Below, piece by piece: positions 6,642 through 13,770 of a DNA stretch of 27,717 nucleotides. The notes under the pieces were generated by a model that had not been told where the DNA came from, searched no databases, and saw only the letters and a program-made list of their open reading frames with translations. The position numbers and the translations under genes are program-made. Source of the DNA: JACPFJ01 sp041738275 (GTDB lineage Bacteria; Desulfobacterota; Desulfuromonadia; Geobacterales; Pseudopelobacteraceae); the NCBI GenBank assembly GCA_041738275.1, contig JBGSQD010000016.1:1-27717 (forward strand), written 5' to 3'. How positions within the stretch are numbered: the stretch's first letter is position 1; the number at the start of each line of letters is the position of its first letter.

Positions 6642-7060
6642 GGTTTATTTCCCGGTGCTTCATTGGACACTGTGTCGGGAATTGTCGGTTGAGGGTCGTC
6701 AGGCCTTTCAGTAGTGCTATCCTTGTGCCGAAACCACTCCCCGCCGCTGCCCAGCTCGTCACGTACACTTTTTTTCCAGAGCGGTTCACCGCTGAAATAT
6801 GCGGCACGTCCAAGCATGTGTGCAGCCACCGGAGCGGTCAGCAGGGTGAAGGCGATTATGGCAACTATCTTGCCGGTGACTGCCGTGCTGTTGAAGAAGA
6901 GGGCCACGGCCAGCAGGATAAAACCTGTCCCCAGGGTCGAGGCTTTGGAAGCGGCGGAAAGACGCATATAGATGTCCGGCATGCGGGCCACACCGATGGC
7001 CGCCACCAAACAGAAGAAAGTACCGGTGCCAATGAAAATGGCTATCAAGGTGTCATTCAT
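6620..7060 (-). CDS. mrpG: Na+/H+ antiporter subunit G
   Basis: 146 residues from ATG at 7060, with GGAGGGG just upstream; the start overlaps the mrpF stop as ATGAATGA. Three TM helices with the MrpG/PhaG signature VARMPDIYMRLSAASKASTLG and a final helix VTGKIVAIIAFTLLTAPVAAHMLGRAA. MrpG is a small essential subunit of the Mrp complex. The protein carries a hydrophilic C-terminal tail of about 45 residues (from roughly SVRDELGSGG) that looks longer than in typical MrpG; its last codons are antisense to the Pal remnant. It is the last gene of the mrp operon. Converging transcription from the right-pointing pseudogene promoter is possible. Confidence 0.93.
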   Translation of the reverse strand: MNDTLIAIFIGTGTFFCLVAAIGVARMPDIYMRLSAASKASTLGTGFILLAVALFFNSTAVTGKIVAIIAFTLLTAPVAAHMLGRAAYFSGEPLWKKSVRDELGSGGEWFRHKDSTTERPDDPQPTIPDTVSNEAPGNKPYESKSK

Positions 7061-7328
7061 TGCCACCCCTCCGGTGCAGGTAATAGGCAAAAGCCACGGT
7101 TCCGAGAAATGTGATCAAGGCCAGTACCACAGCGGCATCAAGATAGGATGGCTGACCGCTGGCGATGGAGTAGACGGCGGATATAGCAATTATGAAGGTC
7201 GCAGTCAGATCCAGCGCCACCACCCGGTCAGGCAGGCTTGGTCCGCGCAGTATTCGATATAAGGTGAGCACAAGCCCAACCCCAAGCAGAGGAAGAATAA
7301 TCCGGGAAACATAATCAGCCAGTGTCAT
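7053..7328 (-). CDS. mrpF: Na+/H+ antiporter subunit F
   Basis: 91 residues with three TM helices and the MrpF/PhaF pattern LYRILRGPSLPDRVVALDLT, followed by the helix TFIIAISAVYSIASGQPSYLD and AVVLALITFLGTVAFAYYL. In MrpF a conserved Asp within the second helix region (here in RVVALDLT) is implicated in Na+ movement. Start ATG 7328 has GGAGG upstream, and overlaps the mrpE stop as ATGA. Its own stop lies inside the mrpG start. Translational coupling along the operon is therefore expected. Confidence 0.95.
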   Translation of the reverse strand: MTLADYVSRIILPLLGVGLVLTLYRILRGPSLPDRVVALDLTATFIIAISAVYSIASGQPSYLDAAVVLALITFLGTVAFAYYLHRRGGNE

Positions 7329-7798
7329 TGAAATACCTCCATCACCCGCCGCTCAAATCCCTGTTTAATTCCCTGAACCAGCTTGCCGGGATCATCGATG
7401 TACATGGCATGGACGTACAGCGTCCGACGGTCCTCTGCAACATGCAGGCTCAGGGTTCCGGGGGTCAGGGTGATCAGGGTGGCCAGCAGGGTGATCTGCA
7501 GGTCGCTTTCCAGCTCAAGCGGCACCGCCACGATACCGGGTGTCATGTGGTGTTTCGGGGTGAGCACGTCGTGGGCCACCCGCAGGTTGGCGATCAGAAG
7601 CTCTTTCAGGAAAAACAGCACGAACTCGGCAACTGCAATGATCTTTGCCCGGTAGGCCGTGGTGTTGCGGTCCCGGCGGCCGATCCAGAGCACGCAGTAG
7701 CCAAACACAAGTCCTGTAAACATTCCGCCGGCTGTGAAGGTGCCGGACAGAGCCATCCAGGCCAGGGCCAGCAGGATATTGGCCAGGAACGCCGTCAT
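7325..7798 (-). CDS. mrpE: Na+/H+ antiporter subunit E
   Basis: 157 residues. N-terminal TM helices (ANILLALAWMALSGTFTAGG, then MFTGLVFGYCVLWIG) are followed by the MrpE cytoplasmic domain: LKELLIANLRVAHDVLTPKH, PGIVAVPLELESDLQITLLA, LITLTPGTLSLHVAEDRRTL, HAMYIDDPG. The motif TLTPGTLS is strongly conserved in the family. MrpE is an accessory membrane subunit unrelated to complex I. ATG 7798 overlaps the mrpD stop by four bases (ATGA). Confidence 0.95.
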   Translation of the reverse strand: MTAFLANILLALAWMALSGTFTAGGMFTGLVFGYCVLWIGRRDRNTTAYRAKIIAVAEFVLFFLKELLIANLRVAHDVLTPKHHMTPGIVAVPLELESDLQITLLATLITLTPGTLSLHVAEDRRTLYVHAMYIDDPGKLVQGIKQGFERRVMEVFQ

Positions 7799-9300
7799 GG
7801 TATTGCCTGCAGCACAGAATTGATGTAGCTTCCCGGATCAAGAAGCTGCCGGGCCGCCAGCAGCGACAGACGAAAAACCGGTTCGGCCGCGATCCCCATA
7901 AGCACCGATACAGACGCCAGTAACGCCGTCGGCACAAGCATCTGCCGCCGATGAACTGAAGAAATGGGGTGATGCTCATGATCTTCTTCTGCGGGGCGCT
8001 TCTTCCAGAAGGTCTCTGACCAGGCCCTGGCCAGATAATAGAGCGTCAGGATACTCACCCCCAGGGCAACAGCTACGGTCAGGTAGTGCCCGGCACCAAG
8101 TCCGGCCTTTATCAGGGCCAGTTTACCCCAGAATCCTGAGAGGGGCGGGATGCCGGCCACGGAGAGTGCAGGTATCAGAAAGAGAGCTGCCAGAAGCGGC
8201 CGCCGCTGGTACAGTCCACCCAGCCTGGCAAGTTCGGTGGTACCGGTCAGTCGCGCCACGATGCCGGTTGACAGGAAAAGGGCCGACTTGGCGGCGATGA
8301 TATGCAGCATGAAAAAGATGCTGCCGGCCAGGGCCGTAGGAGTCATTATTCCCAAACCCATCAGCATATAGCCGATCTGGCTCACGACACAGAAGGTGAG
8401 AACCCTCCGCAACTCCGGCTGGGCAATGGCTCCCATGGTCCCGGCAAGCATGGTGAATGCTGCCGCCGCCAGTATCAGTGGCTGGCCAGTTGCCGCTTCC
8501 TGGACAAAAACCAGGGTGAAAACCCTGATCAGGACATACACCCCTACCTTGGTAAGCAGCGCAGAGAAGATGGTAATAACCGCCACCGGTGCCGTGTGGT
8601 ACGAGGCGGGAAGCCAGAAGAAAAAAGGGAAAACAGCGGCTTTGATGCAGAATGCGCAAAAAAGCAGCACGGCAATCACCGGCACAGTGCCGACATGGGG
8701 AGCTGCCCGCAGCCTGAGAGCCAGATCAGCCATGTTCAGGGTGCCGACGGCACCATAGAGCAGGCCGATCCCTGCCAGAAAGAAGGCCGAGGCGATCAGG
8801 TTCAGGGCCACATACTTGATGGCGCCTTCCATCTGTTCCCGTCGCCCGCCCATGGCCAACAGCACGAATGAGGCGATCAGCATGGTCTCGAACCAGACAT
8901 ACAGGTTGAAAAGATCACCCGTAAGAAATGATCCGCACACGCCGAGCAGAAGCACCTGAAGCAGGGGGTGATAGCCGACTGATTCATGGTGGCGGTCCGT
9001 GTCTGCCAGGGAATAAACAGAAACGGCAAGCCCCATTACGCCGGCAGCCAGCACCATCAAGGCACTGAAAATGTCTGCAACCAGGGTTATTCCGAACGGA
9101 GCAGGCCAGTTTCCGGCTTGAGCGCTTATGATTCCCTCCTGGAGCACCGTGGACAGCAGCGCAATACCGGAAACCAGGAGCGCCGCTGTTCCGTAGACCC
9201 CCAAAAGTCGCTGCAGCTTCGGTTTATTCCAGACCAGCAGACCGAGCACAGCCGTGACAAGTGGTATCAGCAGCGGGAGGAACAGCAGCTGATGTTTCAC
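7795..9300 (-). CDS. mrpD: Na+/H+ antiporter subunit D (NuoN/M-like)
   Basis: 501 residues, about 14 TM helices, related to antiporter-type subunits of complex I. The expected charged residues are present: Glu in WFETMLIASFVLLAMGG (TM5), Lys in FCIKAAVFPFFFWLP (TM7), and Lys in FSALLTKVGVYVLIRVF (TM8). The last part is RQLLDPGSYINSVLQAIP. The start is GTG at 9300 with GGAGGTG upstream and overlaps the mrpC stop as GTGA. It forms one of the two proton/cation channels of the complex together with MrpA. Length is normal for the family. Confidence 0.96.
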   Translation of the reverse strand: MKHQLLFLPLLIPLVTAVLGLLVWNKPKLQRLLGVYGTAALLVSGIALLSTVLQEGIISAQAGNWPAPFGITLVADIFSALMVLAAGVMGLAVSVYSLADTDRHHESVGYHPLLQVLLLGVCGSFLTGDLFNLYVWFETMLIASFVLLAMGGRREQMEGAIKYVALNLIASAFFLAGIGLLYGAVGTLNMADLALRLRAAPHVGTVPVIAVLLFCAFCIKAAVFPFFFWLPASYHTAPVAVITIFSALLTKVGVYVLIRVFTLVFVQEAATGQPLILAAAAFTMLAGTMGAIAQPELRRVLTFCVVSQIGYMLMGLGIMTPTALAGSIFFMLHIIAAKSALFLSTGIVARLTGTTELARLGGLYQRRPLLAALFLIPALSVAGIPPLSGFWGKLALIKAGLGAGHYLTVAVALGVSILTLYYLARAWSETFWKKRPAEEDHEHHPISSVHRRQMLVPTALLASVSVLMGIAAEPVFRLSLLAARQLLDPGSYINSVLQAIP

Positions 9301-9659
9301 TTTTCACCTCCAGGATGGTTTTCCGTGGTCATGTCGTCCTGATCGTCGCTTCCAACGCTTTGATAAACACGCTTGATCAGGACCAGGGCAAAGGCCTGGA
9401 CACCGAATCCAATGACGATGGCAGTCAGTATCAGAGCCTGGGGAACCGGATCCGCCACCGGCAAGGCAGGAACCAGGTCGCCTGGCTGGACATGGGGAGG
9501 CCGGCCGCGGGTAAGCCTTCCCACCGTGAAAATCAGAAGGTTAGCGGCGTTGCCCAGGAGTGCCAGGCCGAAGATCATCTTGATAATGCTCCGCCGCACC
9601 ATCAGGTACATACCCGCGGCATACAATCCGCCTATTACGATTGCCAGAACGCTTTCCAC
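9297..9659 (-). CDS. mrpC: Na+/H+ antiporter subunit C (NuoK-like)
   Basis: 120 residues, three TM helices, homologous to NuoK: LAIVIGGLYAAGMYLMVRRS, IIKMIFGLALLGNAANLLIF, and DPVPQALILTAIVIGFGVQA, the classical family motif. The start is GTG at 9659, with GGAGGAATAG directly upstream; the mrpB stop codon TAG ends exactly at the preceding base. The C-terminal tail is short and acidic. Spacing shows tight translational coupling to mrpB and mrpD. Confidence 0.95.
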   Translation of the reverse strand: MESVLAIVIGGLYAAGMYLMVRRSIIKMIFGLALLGNAANLLIFTVGRLTRGRPPHVQPGDLVPALPVADPVPQALILTAIVIGFGVQAFALVLIKRVYQSVGSDDQDDMTTENHPGGEK

Positions 9660-10067
9660 CTATTCCTCCATCAGGCTGAAGATAATCAGGAGTGACATGC
9701 CGCTGACCACCAGATAGACACCGGCATCGAACAGTAGTGGTGAGCCGGCATGGCCGATAATCGGCATCGGGAGCTTGCTCCAGAGAGCGGTTAGAAAAGG
9801 TTGGCCGGTGATAAAAGGCAGCATGCCGCTCACCAGGGCCGTCATCAGGCCGGCAGCCACCAGCAGGCGAGGTTCTATCCGAAGCATTTTTCGGCCGGCC
9901 TCGGCGCCGTGTGCCAGTGAATAAAGGGCAAAGGCGGCTGCGGCAACCAGCCCGCCGACGAAACCGCCGCCAGGCTCATTATGTCCTCGCAGCAGTAGGA
10001 ATACGGAAAACATCAGAAGCAGCGGCATAAGGAGCCGTATAGTTGTTGACAGGATCAGCGACTGCAT
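9660..10067 (-). CDS. mrpB: Na+/H+ antiporter subunit B
   Basis: 135 residues with four TM helices and the MnhB signatures LLRGHNEPGGGFVGGLVAAA near residue 25 and GSPLLFDAGVYLVVSGMSLL near the C-terminus. In intact Mrp complexes MrpB packs against the C-terminal part of MrpA. The ATG at 10067 has GGAGGGATAG upstream and lies three bases after the mrpA stop. The presence of a separate MrpB together with a full-length MrpA shows this is the seven-subunit (group 1) arrangement. Confidence 0.95.
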   Translation of the reverse strand: MQSLILSTTIRLLMPLLLMFSVFLLLRGHNEPGGGFVGGLVAAAAFALYSLAHGAEAGRKMLRIEPRLLVAAGLMTALVSGMLPFITGQPFLTALWSKLPMPIIGHAGSPLLFDAGVYLVVSGMSLLIIFSLMEE

Positions 10068-10070
10068 GGT

Positions 10071-12374
10071 CTATCCCTCCTCCTTGTGCCGTTTTTTCAG
10101 CAGGCCGTACACTCCAAGGGCTGCCACGGCCAGGACCGTGATTTCACCCAGGGTATCCAGGGCACGGAAATCCACCAGGATCACGTTGACCACGTTGCGA
10201 CCATGGCCAGCCGGAAAGCTCTGTTCCAGGAACCAGGTGCTGATGTGGGAGGATAGCGGCTGGGAAACTGTCATCAGAACCAGGAGAGTCATGAGCCCAC
10301 CTATGGATAGGGCTACCACAAGGTCCCGCGCCCGCGTTGCCCTGTTTGAGAGGAGCGTGAATTGAGGCAGGCGATGCAGCACCAGAACGAACAGGATGAT
10401 GGATAGGGTTTCTATGCAGAACTGGGTCATGGCCAGGTCAGGAGCCCCGAACAGGATGTAGATCAACGCTACGCCGTAACCGACCGTGCCTATGGCCGCA
10501 ACAGCCGCCAGTCGCGAGCGGGTAACCATCGCCATGACCGCACCGGCCAGAATGACTCCGGCGGTCAGCCATTCGTGGATTCCTCCGTCGGGTCTGGGCA
10601 GGCTTGCCGGCAGTTCTCCGCTACCCGTAAGGAAGGTGAATCCGACCAGGCATACCGTAACCCCGACCACTATCATCAGGTAGTTACGCAGACGGCCTCC
10701 CTGGATGGTTAGCGTCAGCCAGGAGGCAAAACCCTGCAGTCTACTAAAAAATATACCGTAGAGTCGCTCCGCTCCTCCCATACGAATGTTGCCGGCTACG
10801 GACAGTTTTCGGAGCAGTGGGCCGCGCAGGGCGGCAATGACAAGTCCGGTTCCCAGGGTAGCCATACTGAGTAACAACACCGGGTTGAAGCCATGCCAGA
10901 GGGCCAGCTGCACCGGAGACCCCCCCGCGCGGATCACCGTAACAGCCGGGGTCACCAGCCATGTTCCAACCTGGCCGGGGAATAATCCGATCAACAACCC
11001 CAGGAGGGCAGGCAGCAAAACAGGCAGCCAGAGTCCGATCTCGACATGGTGAGGGTGAAGATCGTGTACAGAATTTTTGCTGAAAAAAGGTGTGTAAGCT
11101 GCCAGGATCGCTGCGGCCACGGCCAGGGAATTACTGAACACCGAGACGACGGTTACCGCCAGCGGAGCCAGCGGCGACTGGAGATTGGCTTCATACAGCA
11201 GTTCCTTGGCGATGAAACCCGCCAGCGGCGGCAGGCCGGCCATGGAAAGCGCTGCCAATCCAGCGCCTGCGGCAACCCAGGGCATGACCCTGGCCAGGTC
11301 GCCGAGTCTGGTGATGTCGCGGGTGCCGGTTCCGTGATCTACAGCGCCTGCGGCCAGAAAAAGGGAGCTTTTGTAGAGGGCGTGGACCAGCAGGAATACC
11401 ATGGCCGCAGTGGTTGCTGCCGGCGTCCCGAGCCCCAAGAGCAGTGTCAGGGTGCCGAGAGCGCTTACAGTGGACCAGGCCAGTATCTGCTTCAGATCAT
11501 TGTGGAGAAGGGCTGTCACCCCGCCGGTCAGCATCGTTATCCCGCCGGTCATGACAACCAGATACACCCAGGCTTCTGTATCCCCAAGCACCGGCGAGAA
11601 CCTGGCCAGAAGATATATACCAAGCTTGACCATGGTGGCGGAATGCAGGTAGGCACTGACCGGGGTCGGCGCAGCCATGGCGGATGGCAGCCAGAAATGA
11701 AAAGGAAACTGGGCCGACTTGGTGAAGGCTCCGGCCAGCACCAGCATAAGTGCCGGGAGATATAGCGGATGAGCCCGTACAATATCGCCGCGCCCCAGCA
11801 GTTCGGCCAGTTCCATTGTGCCGGAAATGTTTCCCAGCAGAATAAAGCCGGCCAGAAGCGCCAGACCGCCGATACCGGTTACCAGGAGCGCCTGGAGTGC
11901 TGCCCGGCGGGCCTCTTCCTGTTCGTGGTCAAAGCCGATCAGCATATAGGAACAGATACCGGTAAGCTCCCAGAACACAAACATTGTGATCAGATTGCCT
12001 GCCAGAGTCGTGCCGAGCATGGCGGCCATAAAGGCGAACAGCCAGCCGGTCAGACGCCCCAGTCTGACGTCGTTACTCATATAGGCAGGCGTGTAGAGAA
12101 ACACCAGAAAACCGATACCGGTCACCAGCAGCGCAAACAGCAGTCCCAGGCCGTCCAGATAGAGGGAAAAGGAAATGCCGAGTGATGGAATCCAGGGGAG
12201 CGAAAAGATCAGGGGAGTTCCCGCAGATACCTGCCCGACGACGGTCAACAGGCAGGCAAAGAGCGACAGTGGCAGCAGCGGACAGATCCGCCCGGCCCAC
12301 CTCGGCAAAAAGTGGTACAGGGCGGGCGCTGCCAGTGCGGCCAGAAACCCGGATATAACTATTGCGATCAACAT
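10071..12374 (-). CDS. mrpA: Na+/H+ antiporter subunit A (NuoL-like with MbhD-type C-terminal domain)
   Basis: 767 residues from ATG at 12374. An in-frame TTG at 12383 is an alternative; the ATG sits one base after the lapA stop (TAGTATG), which favours coupled re-initiation since no clear Shine-Dalgarno is seen. The NuoL-like part carries Glu136 (FWELTGICSYM), Lys219 (FTKSAQFPFHFWLPSAMAAP) and Lys250 (SATMVKLGIY), all expected in an active ion pump. The C-terminal part (about 600-767) includes the DUF4040/MbhD-like segment YGVALIYILFGAPDLAMTQF. Length fits the family. With MrpD it exchanges cytoplasmic Na+ (or K+) for protons, giving alkali and salt tolerance. Confidence 0.95.
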   Translation of the reverse strand: MLIAIVISGFLAALAAPALYHFLPRWAGRICPLLPLSLFACLLTVVGQVSAGTPLIFSLPWIPSLGISFSLYLDGLGLLFALLVTGIGFLVFLYTPAYMSNDVRLGRLTGWLFAFMAAMLGTTLAGNLITMFVFWELTGICSYMLIGFDHEQEEARRAALQALLVTGIGGLALLAGFILLGNISGTMELAELLGRGDIVRAHPLYLPALMLVLAGAFTKSAQFPFHFWLPSAMAAPTPVSAYLHSATMVKLGIYLLARFSPVLGDTEAWVYLVVMTGGITMLTGGVTALLHNDLKQILAWSTVSALGTLTLLLGLGTPAATTAAMVFLLVHALYKSSLFLAAGAVDHGTGTRDITRLGDLARVMPWVAAGAGLAALSMAGLPPLAGFIAKELLYEANLQSPLAPLAVTVVSVFSNSLAVAAAILAAYTPFFSKNSVHDLHPHHVEIGLWLPVLLPALLGLLIGLFPGQVGTWLVTPAVTVIRAGGSPVQLALWHGFNPVLLLSMATLGTGLVIAALRGPLLRKLSVAGNIRMGGAERLYGIFFSRLQGFASWLTLTIQGGRLRNYLMIVVGVTVCLVGFTFLTGSGELPASLPRPDGGIHEWLTAGVILAGAVMAMVTRSRLAAVAAIGTVGYGVALIYILFGAPDLAMTQFCIETLSIILFVLVLHRLPQFTLLSNRATRARDLVVALSIGGLMTLLVLMTVSQPLSSHISTWFLEQSFPAGHGRNVVNVILVDFRALDTLGEITVLAVAALGVYGLLKKRHKEEG

Positions 12375-12375
12375 A

Positions 12376-12711
12376 CTATTCAACAGGAAGGCGCCCTTTG
12401 TTTTCAGTCAGCAAATTTTCTTTCTCCTGGTGTTGCTTTGCAAGCTCAGTACGTTGTAGCTCATTTTCCCGTTTGGATTGCTCAAGTTCTTTTTGGAGTG
12501 ACTTTACCTCGGAACGCCTCCTGAAGAGTCCTGGCAGCGCGGCGAGATACATGGCAAGAAGTCCGACGGCAAATGTCAGCAGCAGTACAAAGACAAGCGC
12601 TCCCTCGAAATACCAGTTCAAAAACTGAACCTGTACCAGCTGGGAATTCTGTAGTGAAAATGTAATTACCAGAGCGGAAAAAAGAATTGCAAAGAATAGT
12701 GCAAACTTCAT
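12376..12711 (-). CDS. LapA-domain (DUF1049) inner-membrane protein
   Basis: 111 residues: two TM helices (FALFFAILFSALVITFSLQN and FVLLLTFAVGLLAMYLAALP) joined by the LapA-type segment NSQLVQVQFLNWYFEGALVF, then a basic/acidic cytoplasmic coiled coil (SEVKSLQKELEQSKRENELQ onwards). LapA-domain proteins in enterobacteria work with LapB in control of LPS synthesis; here no LapB is adjacent, so that role is not established. ATG 12711 has GAGGAG upstream. Its stop codon is one base from the mrpA ATG, making it the first gene of the mrp operon and implying matched expression. A helper role in Mrp assembly is inference. Confidence 0.87.
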   Translation of the reverse strand: MKFALFFAILFSALVITFSLQNSQLVQVQFLNWYFEGALVFVLLLTFAVGLLAMYLAALPGLFRRRSEVKSLQKELEQSKRENELQRTELAKQHQEKENLLTENKGRLPVE

Positions 12712-12817
12712 GTGAACTCCTCATATCCTCTTGCCAAATTTATGTGGCAGAAACTTCTGCGCGAAACGGTTTGAACAACGCCGCTTCAGGATCAGGTGGT
12801 CAATGGTCCGGATTGAT

Positions 12818-12862
12818 AAAAAATGCTTGTATGGGTTCTAAAGTCTTTACAAAGGCATTTTT
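12818..12862 (-). terminator. Probable intrinsic terminator after the DapB-like gene
   Basis: On the minus strand a stem AAAAATGC, two-base bulge, TTGTA, 16-base loop, TACAA, GCATTTTT, ending in a run of six T. It begins about 20 bases after the DapB-like stop and separates that gene from lapA-mrp. The stem is AT-rich and therefore weak; near-symmetry means it could also act on the other strand. No convincing promoter for lapA-mrp was seen in the remaining 100 bases. Confidence 0.5.
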
Positions 12863-12881
12863 GCAGTAGCATTCAAGTCGG

Positions 12882-13652
12882 TTATTTTTCGAAAACGGTC
12901 GCATCAACATGAAAGTACGGTATCAGGAGATCTTCCATAGTGTACAGGCCGTTTGGTTTTTCAATCAGGTGTTGTGCTGCAAACAGTACACCGTTTCCAA
13001 ATGCCTCCCGGGAAATAGACTCATGTCGAAGTCGCACCGTCTGGTAGGGAAAACCGAAGAGGATTTCATGCACTCCGATAATGCCGCCTGCCCTGACAAC
13101 CTTGATATCATTTTCCGACAAACTCAGGGCTTCGGCAATCTTCCTTGCTGTTCCAGAGAGTTCCGGTTTTGCCTTGAAGTGTTCTTCGATAATCTCAATA
13201 TCCGTGTAGGGAGCTATTTTTTTTAAAATTTTTGCTGCAATGATCAAAAAATTTATTCCAATGGTTATATTGGGTGACCATAAAAGTCTTGTATGCTGTG
13301 ATAATTGATGCAGAAGCTCAATTTTATCAGGATAGTAGGAGGAGATTGCGCTGACAATTGCAATCCCCTGATCTGCTGCATCGTGGCCGTAATAATCAAT
13401 TCCGTCTTGAGAAGAGAAGTCTATAATCACATCAACCGGTAGCCGCTTGATAAGTTCGGCGGCGGAATATTCTTCAGAAGAGTATATCAGCCCAGGCTCG
13501 TTTGACGAAATTCCAAGAAATTCAGGCACAGAGCGGTGCTCGAGTGTATGCGACCTGCGCACGACCCACTGCAGTTTGGTCTCCTCGCTCTGCAGCAGAA
13601 TTGTAGCCACTGCTTTGCCTGTTTTACCAAAGCCCATCAGTCCAACCTTCAT
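12882..13652 (-). CDS. DapB-like dihydrodipicolinate-reductase homologue, divergent
   Basis: 256 residues with the DapB two-domain layout: N-terminal Rossmann loop GFGKTG (7-12), DVIIDFS (74-80), the interdomain segment SPNITIGINFLIIAAKIL, the C-terminal domain with DIEIIEEHFKAKPELSGTA (151-169), RAGGIIGVHEILFG and GLYTMEDLL. Compared with E. coli DapB, the GTTG cofactor/substrate loop is SAIS (101-104), the catalytic HH pair is His158-Phe159, the Lys is kept (Lys162), and PSGTA is LSGTA. It is therefore probably not the lysine-pathway enzyme, though NAD(P) binding is likely. It is more AT-rich than its neighbours. The ATG at 13652 (MKVGLMG) is followed at once by the Rossmann strand; a GGGAGGG lies about 7 bases upstream. 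Confidence 0.8.
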   Translation of the reverse strand: MKVGLMGFGKTGKAVATILLQSEETKLQWVVRRSHTLEHRSVPEFLGISSNEPGLIYSSEEYSAAELIKRLPVDVIIDFSSQDGIDYYGHDAADQGIAIVSAISSYYPDKIELLHQLSQHTRLLWSPNITIGINFLIIAAKILKKIAPYTDIEIIEEHFKAKPELSGTARKIAEALSLSENDIKVVRAGGIIGVHEILFGFPYQTVRLRHESISREAFGNGVLFAAQHLIEKPNGLYTMEDLLIPYFHVDATVFEK

Positions 13653-13770
13653 GTAGCGTCCCTCCCACTTTATTACCGAACACCCATAGGTGGTCCGGTG
13701 ATATCCTCCAGCCCCAGAGAGAGGCCACCAAAGCGCACTTGCCGAAGCGGACCATCTCGATCATGGCGAC

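Noticed and set aside
8302..8871. Long plus-strand open frames inside mrpD, and similar ones inside mrpA (11046-11765), the SLC13 gene (18963-19553) and the ATPase (20929-21600)
   Set aside because: They are antisense shadows of well-conserved genes, rich in Gln, His and Arg, with no ribosome sites or family motifs.
13653..13770. Small minus-strand frames between the DUF389 and DapB-like genes, one reading EDITGPPMGVR before a stop
   Set aside because: Looks protein-like but is too short, lacks a supported start and resembles no family I can name.
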